Shown here: positions 1-6,512 of the stretch, one piece after another
Position numbering within the stretch: position 1 is the stretch's first letter
Layout of the letters: each line of letters opens with the position of its first letter
Origin: an uncultured Chloroflexota bacterium
GTDB lineage: Bacteria; Chloroflexota; Dehalococcoidia; UBA2247; RBG-13-53-26
Length of the DNA: 12,201 nucleotides
NCBI GenBank assembly: GCA_937860285.1
Contig: CALMBS010000318.1
Location: forward strand, 1-12,201
Direction of reading: 5' to 3'
Made by a program: the position numbers and the translations under genes
Notes under the pieces: generated by a model
What the model was told of the DNA's origin: nothing
The model's input: only the letters and a program-made list of their open reading frames with translations
Databases searched by the model: none

Positions 1-1
1 C

Positions 2-337
2 GCCAGCTCGATGCCGCACGTGGCCGAGGGGGTCTCCACGGCCAAGGCGGCCTGGCAGCTGGGACAGCGGGCCGGCCTCAGCCTGCCCAGTGTGGAGAAG
101 ATCTACAAGGTGCTCTACGAGGAGCTCGACGTCAGGAAGGCGGTGGCCGAGCTGGTGGAGTACCCGGTGGATGGTGAGTCGCTGGTGGTCACCAAGCTAC
201 TCCGGTTCCTGCTGGACTACCTCAGGGTCCGCTGGTACCAGCCGGCCAGCCTGCTGCCCGAAACGGCCGAGGCCGAGACCAAGGACCGACCGGCGGCGCC
301 GGCCCCTCCCGCCGGGACTACTTCGGACCCTTCTTGA
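2..337 (+). CDS. gpsA: NAD(P)H-dependent glycerol-3-phosphate dehydrogenase, C-terminal part (5' end outside window)
   Basis: The frame is open from the left edge, so only the last 111 residues are visible. The stretch VAEGVSTAKAAWQLGQRAG, followed by LPSVEKIYKVLYEELDVRKA and then VAELVEY, matches the conserved C-terminal helical domain of GpsA. In that family it reads roughly VAEGVxTxxAxxxLxxxxxxxxPIxxxVYxVLYExxxxxxAVxxLM. The enzyme reduces dihydroxyacetone phosphate to sn-glycerol-3-phosphate in the cytoplasm for phospholipid synthesis. Family members normally end a few residues after the last helix. Here about 55 further residues follow: a basic and hydrophobic stretch (LVVTKLLRFLLDYLRVRWY), then an Ala/Pro/Glu-rich tail. 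The stop codon lies inside the 3' end of convergent dnaJ, a 20-nt overlap. The family call is fairly firm. The tail could be a lineage-specific extension or the result of an ancestral stop-codon change. Confidence 0.8.
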   Translation, partial: ASSMPHVAEGVSTAKAAWQLGQRAGLSLPSVEKIYKVLYEELDVRKAVAELVEYPVDGESLVVTKLLRFLLDYLRVRWYQPASLLPETAEAETKDRPAAPAPPAGTTSDPS

Positions 338-1427
338 AGCGGTCCATGATCCTCTTCCCCGACTGACCGCCGGTCTTGCCCTGGCCCAGGCTGTCGGCCA
401 GCTCCTGGAAGAGGCGGCGCTGCTCATCAGAGAGCTTGTCCGGCGTCACCACCTTCACCCGGACCAGCTGGTCACCCCTTCCCTGGCGATCAAGGTAGGG
501 GATGCCCTTCCCCTTCAGGTGCAGCACCGTTTCCCCCTGCGTGCCCGGCGCGATCTTGAGGCGGGCCTTGCCCTCCAGGGTGGGCACCTCCACCTCATCC
601 CCCAGGGCCGCCTGGGCGAAGTTGATGGGGAGATCGTAAATGATGTCGTTGCCATCGCGGACAAAGAGAGGATGGCTCTGGACGGCGACGTTGATGAACA
701 GGCTGCCGGGGGCCCCTCCCAGCGTCCCCACATCCCCCTCTCCCTTGAGCCTGATCTGGAAGCCATCGCCGGCCCCGGCTGGGATGGTCACGTTCACGGT
801 GTGAACGCCCTTCTCCCTTCCGGCCCCCTGGCACTGCACGCAGGGGTGGCTCATCACCGCGCCGTCACCATGGCACCGGTCGCACAGGGCCCGGTTCACA
901 AACCGGCCAAACACGCTCTGGCGCACCCGCCTGACCTCGCCCAGGCCGCCGCACACAGGGCATTTGACCTGGCCGGTCCCCGGCTCTCCGCCCTTGCCCT
1001 GGCAGCGGGAGCAGTAGGCCGTCCGGAGGACATCGATGCGCTTCTCGGCGCCAAAAGCCGCCTCCTCGAAGGAGACCTCGACCTGGCGGTGCAGGTCCGC
1101 GCCCGGCTGCGGCGCCCGGCGCCGGGTGGCGGCCGCGCCGGCGAAGAAGGCATCGAAGATATCGCCCAGGCCGAAGAAATCGTCGAACCCCTCGAATCCC
1201 CGTCCCGACCCCATGTGGCCAAAGTGATCGTAGTGGGCCCTCTTCTGAGCGTCGCTCAGGACCTGGTAGGCCTCGTTGATCTCCTTGAACCGGTCGGAGG
1301 CCTCGTCGTGGTGGTTGTGGTCCGGATGGTACTGGAAGGCCAGCTTGCGGAACGCCTTCTTGATCTCATCCTGGGAGGCGTCCCTGGACACACCCAGCAA
1401 CTCGTAGTAATCCTTCTTCGCCGCCAT
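318..1427 (-). CDS. dnaJ: Chaperone protein DnaJ (type I Hsp40)
   Basis: A 369-residue cytoplasmic co-chaperone that stimulates DnaK ATPase activity and binds unfolded clients. All type-I parts are present in order: a J-domain (about residues 5-70) with the HPD motif at 34-36; a Gly/Phe-rich linker (about 72-100); a zinc-binding region with four CxxCxGxG repeats at Cys139/142, 156/159, 182/185 and 196/199; and the C-terminal client-binding beta domains (about 205-335). The length is normal for the family. The ATG at 1427 gives the canonical MAAKKDYYELLGV start, but its Shine-Dalgarno sequence is weak. A good sigma70-type promoter lies just upstream (1457-1486). No dnaK, grpE or hrcA is present in the window and no CIRCE operator is visible, so this is either a stand-alone dnaJ or an additional copy. 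Its 3' end overlaps convergent gpsA. Confidence 0.96.
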   Translation of the reverse strand: MAAKKDYYELLGVSRDASQDEIKKAFRKLAFQYHPDHNHHDEASDRFKEINEAYQVLSDAQKRAHYDHFGHMGSGRGFEGFDDFFGLGDIFDAFFAGAAATRRRAPQPGADLHRQVEVSFEEAAFGAEKRIDVLRTAYCSRCQGKGGEPGTGQVKCPVCGGLGEVRRVRQSVFGRFVNRALCDRCHGDGAVMSHPCVQCQGAGREKGVHTVNVTIPAGAGDGFQIRLKGEGDVGTLGGAPGSLFINVAVQSHPLFVRDGNDIIYDLPINFAQAALGDEVEVPTLEGKARLKIAPGTQGETVLHLKGKGIPYLDRQGRGDQLVRVKVVTPDKLSDEQRRLFQELADSLGQGKTGGQSGKRIMDRFKKGPK

Positions 1428-1456
1428 GTTCTGTCCGCAGGCAGATATTCAGTTCC

Positions 1457-1486
1457 ATCATAGTCTCCGGGCGTGCGGGCGGTCAA
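1457..1486 (-). promoter_or_regulatory. Predicted sigma70-type promoter of dnaJ
   Basis: Read on the minus strand, TTGACC (1486-1481) is followed after 18 bases by TATGAT (1462-1457). These match the -35 and -10 consensus at five of six positions each. Transcription would start near 1450, about 23 nt before the dnaJ ATG. There is no CIRCE-like inverted repeat here, so heat-shock control through HrcA is not indicated. Confidence 0.65.
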
Positions 1487-1512
1487 CTCGTTGCCGACTG
1501 CCGCCGGGCAGC

Positions 1513-1680
1513 TCAATCCAGGTTGCCCAGCGCCGCCTCCACCAGTTCGTTCAGCGCCGGGTGGATGTGCAGCCCCCGCTCCTTCCGGGCCAGCACCTCT
1601 TCATTGTTCCAGTACTCCACCCTGCCCAGCGGTCCCTGGTCCACGACAGCCACCCTCCGGCCGCGGGCCATGGTATCCCG
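1513..1680 (-). pseudogene. Internally deleted remnant of a pyridine-nucleotide-disulfide oxidoreductase (mercuric/mycothione reductase-like)
   Basis: Reading the minus strand from about 1680 gives RDTMARGRRVAVVDQGPLG, and after about 17 unplaced residues LHIHPALNELVEAALGNLD and a stop (1515-1513). The first piece matches the second beta strand of the FAD-binding fold that normally follows GxGxxG and precedes the GGTCxNxGCxPSK redox-active disulfide. The second matches the extreme C-terminus of the same family (IHPAL-E-V--AL), which carries the active-site His-Pro. A full protein is about 450-480 residues, so some 400 residues are missing in the middle, along with the N-terminal GxGxxG. An ATG at 1671 would give a 52-residue product, but no Shine-Dalgarno is obvious. 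The family match is by eye from two short motifs. The alternative is a short unrelated ORF. Confidence 0.6.
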
Positions 1681-1682
1681 TA

Positions 1683-1703
1683 TGATATAATTCGTTAAGG
1701 AGG
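1683..1703 (+). promoter_or_regulatory. Extended -10 promoter and Shine-Dalgarno of the universal stress protein gene
   Basis: TGaTATAAT (1683-1691) is a perfect extended -10 element, and AAGGAGG (1697-1703) lies 5 nt before the ATG at 1709. No TTGACA-like -35 is present at the right distance, which is usual for extended -10 promoters. The predicted transcription start (about 1698) falls at the Shine-Dalgarno itself, giving a leader of only about 11 nt. Confidence 0.5.
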
Positions 1704-1708
1704 CGGCG

Positions 1709-2155
1709 ATGTTTCAGAAGATACTGGTCTGCCTGGACGGGTCGAAGCTGGCCGAGCAGATAATGCCATATGTCAGTGAGCAGGCAGCACGCTTCGGCAG
1801 CAGCCTGGTGCTCTTCCAGGTGGTCAGCCTGTCCGCCATCCCCGCTCCCACTGGGATCGAGTCCGTCCCGATGGCGGTCCCCGACACCCTGCTCCGGGAT
1901 GCCGAGGTGGCCGCAATGGACTACCTCAGCGGCCTGGCCTCTCCTCTTCGAGACAGAGGGCTGAAGGTCCAGTGCGTCACCACGATCGGGCATCCGGCCG
2001 AGACCATCGTCAGCTACGCCGACGAGAACAGGTTCGACCTGGTGGCTCTGGCCACGCACGGCCGCAGCGGCCTGAAGAGGCTGGTCTTCGGGAGTGTCGC
2101 CGACTTCGTGGTCCGGAAGTCCGGTCTGCCTATTCTCCTCATCAAGCCCAGGTAG
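1709..2155 (+). CDS. Universal stress protein, single UspA domain
   Basis: A 148-residue cytoplasmic protein of the UspA family, whose members usually bind ATP and help cells survive starvation, oxidative or energy stress. The first strand KILVCLDGS (residues 4-12) is typical. The ATP-binding signature G-x2-G-x6-GS is visible as ATHGRSG at 115-121 followed by GS at 128-129, and the closing strand is PILLIKP (141-147). It is close to a complete single-domain member. The start is supported by AAGGAGG 5 nt upstream and by an extended -10 element. It converges on the tandem universal stress protein gene at 2199-3164, with 43 nt between their stop codons. The stress signal cannot be read from the sequence. 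Confidence 0.93.
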   Translation: MFQKILVCLDGSKLAEQIMPYVSEQAARFGSSLVLFQVVSLSAIPAPTGIESVPMAVPDTLLRDAEVAAMDYLSGLASPLRDRGLKVQCVTTIGHPAETIVSYADENRFDLVALATHGRSGLKRLVFGSVADFVVRKSGLPILLIKPR

Positions 2156-2195
2156 GCGCCAGAGTCACGGCAGCCACGGAGGCGGCACGGCGCCT
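2154..2195. terminator. Inverted repeat between two convergent universal stress protein genes
   Basis: AGGCGCC (2154-2160) and GGCGCCT (2189-2195) are perfect 7-bp inverted repeats flanking a 28-nt GC-rich loop, spanning the 43-nt gap between the two convergent stop codons. There is no T-tract on either strand, so it is at best a weak or Rho-assisted stop signal or a 3'-end stabiliser. In DNA this GC-rich it may be chance. Confidence 0.25.
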
Positions 2196-2198
2196 GGC

Positions 2199-3164
2199 CT
2201 ACCTCGGAGGCAGGTTACGCAACGAGGCGACTATCTTCGGGGCAATGCTCGGCGATGACGGCGGCCTTACCAGCAGGATAGGGCTGGAGGCCCCGTGCAG
2301 CACCTTCTGGGCCACGCTGCCATAGGCCCACCGGCCGATGCCCGACCGCCCATGCGTGGCCATGACGATCAGGTTGACCTGCTTCTTCGTGGCATAGTCG
2401 ATGATGGCGGAAGCCGGGTCACCGTCCAGAATATCCACGGTTGCCTGGAGGCCCGCATCGCCCAGCTTCTTCTGCACGCCGGTCAGGTACTTCTCCGAGG
2501 ACTTCCGGCATTTCGCCAGGTACTCATCGGCCACGGCCCCCCAGTTCACGCCTGTCTCCGGCGTCGTTGCCGGAGGCAGCACCAGGGGCTCGCATATCCC
2601 TGCCAGGACGATCTGGGCCGCCATGCCGTGCTCTCTGGAGGTCATGCACTCGACATGCGGCAGCACCAGCTCGGCCAGCTCCGACCCATCCAGGGGCAGG
2701 AGCAGCTTCGGGGCGGACCACGTGTCATAGGCGGCGTCCCTGGGAACGCCGGCCCGGATGAGCAGGACCGGCTGCGCCGCCGATCGCAGCACCTTGTCGG
2801 CCACGCTCCCCAGGACCCAGCGGCTGACTCCCGACCGCCCATGGGTGGCCATCAGGACCAGGTCAACCTCCATGTCTCCAGCGCAGCGCAGTATCTCGTC
2901 CGCCGCGTACCCAGCCACCACCTCTCCCCTGACCGTCGCCCGGCGGCCGCCCGCCGCCGCCGGCATGTCGGCCAGCGCCCGCCTGAGCCTCTCACCCACC
3001 TGGTCCAGGTAGGCCCGGTGCATGGGTGACTCTGCCTGCCCCTTCGCCGCCACGTGGAGGAGGATCACCTCGAGGCCCAGACGCCCGGCAATTCCCTTCG
3101 CATACGACAGCGACTCCTCGGCCAGCTCGGAGCCGTCCAGCGGAAGAAGCATCTTCTGATACAT
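2199..3164 (-). CDS. Tandem universal stress protein (two UspA domains)
   Basis: A 321-residue protein with two UspA domains in one chain. Domain 1 spans about residues 1-138: KMLLPLDGS at 4-12, ATHGRSG at 106-112, GS at 119-120. Domain 2 spans about 152-302: KLLLPLDGS at 153-161, ATHGRSG at 269-275, GS at 282-283. Both domains keep the G-x2-G-x6-GS nucleotide-binding signature, so both probably bind ATP, and the pair would form an intramolecular version of the usual Usp dimer. The first 138 residues resemble the single-domain protein encoded at 1709-2155 and could have arisen by duplication. A strong Shine-Dalgarno (GAGGAGGT, complement of 3171-3178) sits 6 nt before the ATG. The gene follows a small membrane protein by only 27 nt and is the last gene of an apparent three-gene operon. 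Confidence 0.93.
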   Translation of the reverse strand: MYQKMLLPLDGSELAEESLSYAKGIAGRLGLEVILLHVAAKGQAESPMHRAYLDQVGERLRRALADMPAAAGGRRATVRGEVVAGYAADEILRCAGDMEVDLVLMATHGRSGVSRWVLGSVADKVLRSAAQPVLLIRAGVPRDAAYDTWSAPKLLLPLDGSELAELVLPHVECMTSREHGMAAQIVLAGICEPLVLPPATTPETGVNWGAVADEYLAKCRKSSEKYLTGVQKKLGDAGLQATVDILDGDPASAIIDYATKKQVNLIVMATHGRSGIGRWAYGSVAQKVLHGASSPILLVRPPSSPSIAPKIVASLRNLPPR

Positions 3165-3191
3165 CGCGAAACCTCCTCAAAAAAGACGAGC

Positions 3192-3650
3192 CTAACGCCG
3201 GGCCTTCCTCATTTCCAGGGCGGCGCCCGCCAGGAGCCCGGCGGCGAGCAGCGGGATGATGGCGATCCGGAACATGTCGATGTGGAAGCGCATGACAGCG
3301 TAGTCACCTTCGTAGTTGTATGGCGGGTGACCCCAGTACCCGGTGGAGGATACCCCCAGGGCCGTGCCGATAGCGGACACCGCCAGGACCAGCCCCAGAA
3401 CCAGCAGTATGGCCGCGATCCTGATCAGCCAGCGGTCCAGCTCACCCCCGGGGCGGCCCCTCCGGGACGCCAGCGCACCACCCAGCAGAAATCCGCCCAG
3501 CAGGGAGGCCACCAGGCCCAGCAGTGTCACCGGGATGAAGACGGCCGGGCTCGACCAGTAGGCCTCGTGATAGCTGTCCGCGAAGAAGAGCCCGCCCAGC
3601 ACCAGGCCCAGCAGGCAGAAGGCGATGCCGATCAGAAGCCTCTTGCTCAT
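3192..3650 (-). CDS. Small membrane protein, four predicted helices, unknown function
   Basis: A 152-residue integral membrane protein that I do not recognise. Hydrophobic segments lie at about residues 5-24, 36-60, 74-98 and 124-145. A basic loop RRGRPGGE (63-70) follows helix 2 and a basic tail (MRKARR) ends the protein, so both would face the cytoplasm. The loop between helices 3 and 4 holds a Tyr/His-rich stretch, YWGHPPYNYEGDY (105-117), probably outside the membrane. I chose the ATG at 3650 because MSKRLLIG is a natural lead-in to the first helix. An in-frame ATG at 3689 would add 13 residues, and neither start has a convincing Shine-Dalgarno. It lies between another four-helix protein and the tandem universal stress protein on the same strand with short gaps, so co-transcription is likely. 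A stress-related membrane role would be a guess from context. Confidence 0.75.
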   Translation of the reverse strand: MSKRLLIGIAFCLLGLVLGGLFFADSYHEAYWSSPAVFIPVTLLGLVASLLGGFLLGGALASRRGRPGGELDRWLIRIAAILLVLGLVLAVSAIGTALGVSSTGYWGHPPYNYEGDYAVMRFHIDMFRIAIIPLLAAGLLAGAALEMRKARR

Positions 3651-3712
3651 CTTGCGTTGAACGGGCCACGGCCGCCCGGAAGCAGCCATGGCCGGATGAC
3701 GGGGCGTCCGGC

Positions 3713-4114
3713 CTAGTCCTCCGCGCCGGTCTTCTGGCCGGAGGAAAGGGCCAGCATGCCGCCGATGACCAGCCCCAGCAAAGGAACGGGCAGGCCGAGC
3801 GCCGCACCCATGAAGGGGTGGACGGGGAGTGCCAGATCGGCCAGGACCGGGTCACCCACGGTCTCGACAAAGTCCGTATAGGAGGCCAGGCCCACCCCCA
3901 GGGCGACGGCGGCGGCCAGCAGCATCACCAACCCGGCCATGGAGGGCTTGGTCCGCGCCATGGCCGCCCCCATGGCCCCCACCGGACCGATCACCACCAG
4001 CATGATCATCCACCAGGGCGCGGTGCCGTCTTCCCAGACGATGACTCCGGTGCAACCTCCCACGAAGTAGGTGATCCCTCCGATGAGCCCCAGGACCATT
4101 GCGGCAATCAGCAT
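3713..4114 (-). CDS. Small membrane protein, four predicted helices, possibly DUF4064-like
   Basis: A 133-residue protein with hydrophobic segments at about residues 2-26, 34-52, 58-78 and 98-122 and a short charged C-terminal tail. The opening MVLGLIGGI (residues 6-14) resembles the first helix of DUF4064-type small membrane proteins, but this is by eye only and could be generic. The ATG at 4114 is chosen over the in-frame ATG at 4144 because an AAGGAGGG Shine-Dalgarno (complement of 4119-4126) stands 4 nt before it, and the upstream extension is polar. A TATAAT box (4165-4160) lies upstream. The next gene begins 62 nt downstream on the same strand, followed by the tandem universal stress protein, so this appears to be the first gene of a three-gene unit. 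Function unknown. Confidence 0.78.
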   Translation of the reverse strand: MLIAAMVLGLIGGITYFVGGCTGVIVWEDGTAPWWMIMLVVIGPVGAMGAAMARTKPSMAGLVMLLAAAVALGVGLASYTDFVETVGDPVLADLALPVHPFMGAALGLPVPLLGLVIGGMLALSSGQKTGAED

Positions 4115-4159
4115 CACGCCCTCCTTCTTGCAGACTACGGTCAATCGTTGTCAGAAGTG

Positions 4160-4165
4160 ATTATA
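4160..4165 (-). promoter_or_regulatory. Predicted -10 element for the membrane-protein/tandem-Usp operon
   Basis: The minus strand reads TATAAT at 4165-4160 in an otherwise GC-rich gap (4115-4248) between this operon and the HD-GYP gene. Transcription would start near 4153, leaving a leader of about 39 nt that contains the Shine-Dalgarno. No recognisable -35 lies 16-18 bases upstream. The same gap would hold the terminator of the HD-GYP gene, but I see no clear hairpin there. Confidence 0.45.
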
Positions 4166-4248
4166 TCCTTTTCGTGGCGGGCCGGCACACTTCCCGAGTC
4201 CTCCATTCGAAGAGGGAAGCGCGGCGGGTGGAACGCGGCGGGAGCGGC

Positions 4249-6222
4249 CTAGACGCCCTGGTCAGCGAACCGGAAGGCCCCGCTGGCGAACACGGACAGG
4301 CAGGCATCCACGACCTCGGTGTCGTACAGGCGGCCCCGGTTGCCGCTGACCTCGTTGAGGGCCCGGTCAATACCCAGGGCCGGCCGGTACGGCCGGTGGG
4401 AGGCCATGGCTTCGACCACATCGGCCACGGCCAGGATGCGGGCCTCCAGGGCGCTCTGGTCCCCCTTGAGGCCCGAGGGGTATCCGGACCCGTCCAGCCT
4501 CTCGTGGTGCTGGATCACAATCTCCGCCACCGGCCAGGGGAACTCTATGTTCTTCAGGATGTCGTAGCCCGCCTTGGGGTGGGTCTTCACGATGGCGAAC
4601 TCCATATCGGTCAGCCGGCCCGGCTTGCTCAGGATCTCCGTCGGTATGGTTATCTTGCCCAGGTCGTGAAGCATCCCGGCGATGCTCACCGCCCGGCTGC
4701 GCTCCTGCGACAGGCCAATCTCCGTGGCGATGGCGTGGGCCAGCTCGGTTACCCGGCGCTGGTGGCCGGCCGTGTGGCGGTCCCTGGTCTCCACGGTCAG
4801 GGCCATAGCCTGGATGACACCGTCCAGGGTATCCTGCAGCTTCCGGTAGCTCTGCTGCAGCCTCTCATCCGCCAGCTTGCGCTGGGTGATGTCCCTCAGG
4901 AAGCAGAGGTCCGCCGGCCTGTCCTCCCAGTCCAGGAGCCCCCCGTTCAGCTCTACCCATTTCGTGCGGCCGGCGTCGTCCACGATCCTGAACTCCAGGA
5001 CCCGCGGCACCCCGTCGCCTCGGAGCCGGCGCAGGTGCTGCTCCATTACCGCCTCGCGGTCATCCGGGTGGATCACCTCCGACACGGGCCTCAGCACCAG
5101 GTCCCGGGCCGCCCGGCCGAACAGCTCCTCGGTCTTGGGGTTGGCGAACTTGAGCTGCTCGTCCTGGATCACCACGATGGCCTCGTTGGCATTCTCGATC
5201 AGGACCCGGTTCGTCTCCTGGGAAGCCTGCAGCTCCTCCTCCGCCCGCTTGCGGTCCGTCACCTCCCGCAGGGCCACCAGGGCCGCCGGCCGGCCCTGGT
5301 AATCGATCTTCTTGCAGACCACATCCACCCAGACCTCCCGGCCGTCCCGGGCCACAATCCGGGCATCCTCAACCACGGGGCTCTGCTCCTCGCGCCGGGC
5401 GAAGGCCAGCAGGGACAGCAGCCGGGCCCGGTCGCCCTCGCTGACATGCTGGTCTATGTCGACGTTCTCCAGCTCTTCCGGAGAGCCAAAGCCGGTGATG
5501 GTGGCCGCCGCCTGGTTGGCCAGCACCACCTTCATCGTCGCGATGTCAAAGACCAGCAGGCCGTCCAGGACGTGGGCAAACAGGTGCTCGTACGCCCGCT
5601 CCGTATCCTTGAGCAGCCTCCTGATGGTCTGCTGTCCCGAGCTCTTCACCAGCCGCCATTCGCCGTCCTCCCTCACGATCACGGAGTGATGACTGCGGAC
5701 GACGTCGAGGACATCCATGGCGCCGCACTTCTCCAGGGGGTAGCTGCAGATCACCCGCATGGGACGGCCGCTCACGAACCGGTCGGCGCCGTCCTCGAAA
5801 TCCGCGAAACGGCCCCAGTCCTTTCTGTCCAGCCAGCTGAGATTGGTGGCCAGCCTCACCCCCTCGTAGCCGCTGTCCATCGCCAGGTTGATCTCCCTGA
5901 TGAAGGCCCCGGCCGACCTCTTCACATCCAGGGTGCCGTTCCGGCTGTACCAGTCGGCATGCTCCAGCAGCTTCACCTGGCCGCTGGCGATGGCCGCATC
6001 GAGGTCCGGCACGGCCTCCCTCATGGCCCGCCGCGCCGCGATTCGCCCCAGAGGGTCGGCGGTGATCCACAGGCAGAACTCGTGGCTCTCTACGCCCGCC
6101 TTGAAGAACGGCACCAGCACGTCCACAAGGTCTCTCCTGGTCTTGTAGAACTGACAGAGGTGTGTGCCCTGGCGGATGTCCGCCAGGCCGCGGACCTGGA
6201 CCGATGCCGTTCTCTTAGCCAT
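4249..6222 (-). CDS. MEDS-PAS-PAS-HD-GYP sensory protein, probable c-di-GMP phosphodiesterase
   Basis: A 657-residue soluble protein with no membrane segment. Residues about 14-190 form a MEDS (DcmR-type sensory) domain, recognisable by GTHLCQFY (19-26), the FFKAG helix and SHEFCLWIT (46-54). Two PAS domains follow: about 205-325 (AYEHLFAHVLDGLLVFD, ending REVTDRKRAEEEL) and about 333-455 (ENANEAIVVIQD, ending RDITQRKLADERL). A coiled linker leads into an HD-GYP domain at about 465-640 with H487, HDLGK (519-523), HH (572-573), DGSGYP (577-582) and D601. These are the metal ligands and the GYP signature of active c-di-GMP phosphodiesterases. The MEDS and PAS modules presumably sense a small molecule or redox state. 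The ATG is preceded closely by a purine-rich AGGGGGAGGG. No diguanylate cyclase or PilZ gene is nearby, so its partner signals are unknown. Confidence 0.92.
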   Translation of the reverse strand: MAKRTASVQVRGLADIRQGTHLCQFYKTRRDLVDVLVPFFKAGVESHEFCLWITADPLGRIAARRAMREAVPDLDAAIASGQVKLLEHADWYSRNGTLDVKRSAGAFIREINLAMDSGYEGVRLATNLSWLDRKDWGRFADFEDGADRFVSGRPMRVICSYPLEKCGAMDVLDVVRSHHSVIVREDGEWRLVKSSGQQTIRRLLKDTERAYEHLFAHVLDGLLVFDIATMKVVLANQAAATITGFGSPEELENVDIDQHVSEGDRARLLSLLAFARREEQSPVVEDARIVARDGREVWVDVVCKKIDYQGRPAALVALREVTDRKRAEEELQASQETNRVLIENANEAIVVIQDEQLKFANPKTEELFGRAARDLVLRPVSEVIHPDDREAVMEQHLRRLRGDGVPRVLEFRIVDDAGRTKWVELNGGLLDWEDRPADLCFLRDITQRKLADERLQQSYRKLQDTLDGVIQAMALTVETRDRHTAGHQRRVTELAHAIATEIGLSQERSRAVSIAGMLHDLGKITIPTEILSKPGRLTDMEFAIVKTHPKAGYDILKNIEFPWPVAEIVIQHHERLDGSGYPSGLKGDQSALEARILAVADVVEAMASHRPYRPALGIDRALNEVSGNRGRLYDTEVVDACLSVFASGAFRFADQGV

Positions 6223-6512
6223 CCCTCCCCCTCTGACCTTTGTAGCATGGTATCCATACCCGGTGCGTTGACCCGCACCGTGCTATTCCAGACCAGAGCA
6301 CCCTGCAAACTGGCAATCTAGGCCCGTCTTGAGAACACATTCAGAATATTGATAGCAACATGATAACAGCATATGTCAAGATCATCCAGAGGAGGCGAGG
6401 TGTTGACGCGAAGTGCGCCAGCGCGTTACGATCGGCCGGAACACCGGGGCAGCGCCCGGGCCGTGCCATCGGCGACAGCGCGGCGGACCAGCCCCGGGAA
6501 CCGGCGGGAACC
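6223..6512. promoter_or_regulatory. Divergent intergenic region with two inverted repeats
   Basis: This 290-nt gap separates the HD-GYP gene (-) from the MBL-fold hydrolase (+). GGTAT-CC-ATACC (6249-6260) directly abuts CGGTGCG-ttgacc-CGCACCG (6261-6267 and 6274-6280). Both are perfect inverted repeats placed 27-58 nt upstream of the HD-GYP ATG, where an operator or an mRNA leader hairpin would sit. The part from 6325 to 6385 is markedly more AT-rich than its surroundings and probably contains the + strand promoter. A TTGAGA at 6329-6334 could be a -35, with only a poor -10 after it. An AGAGGAGG at 6388-6395 precedes a 45-codon GTG frame (6400-6537) that overlaps the start of the hydrolase gene. 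Confidence 0.4.

Noticed and set aside
290..315. CCGGCGG / CCGCCGG inverted repeat near the gpsA-dnaJ convergence
   Set aside because: It lies inside the gpsA coding region in very GC-rich DNA with a 12-nt loop and no T-tract. Chance is the simplest explanation.
90..1463. A 457-codon open frame on the + strand, antisense to dnaJ
   Set aside because: The minus strand gives a complete DnaJ with HPD and four zinc motifs. The antisense product is a compositional shadow.
1669..1678. CATGGTATCC occurs both upstream of the universal stress protein gene and upstream of the HD-GYP gene (6246-6255)
   Set aside because: A shared 10-mer is expected by chance in 12 kb, and here the first copy lies within the flavoprotein remnant.
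3179..3184. A run of six T on the minus strand between the membrane-protein gene and the tandem universal stress protein, as a possible intrinsic terminator
   Set aside because: No stable stem precedes it, and the next gene's Shine-Dalgarno follows at once, so it looks like an operon junction.
4221..4242. GCGGCGGG direct repeat between the HD-GYP gene and the membrane-protein operon
   Set aside because: Only two copies of a simple GC-rich octamer. Not distinguishable from base composition.
4099..6321. A 740-codon open frame on the + strand, antisense to the HD-GYP gene
   Set aside because: Its translation is low-complexity (His/Pro/Leu/Gln/Val-rich) with no family motif, while the opposite strand encodes a clear multidomain protein. 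High GC makes such antisense frames common.
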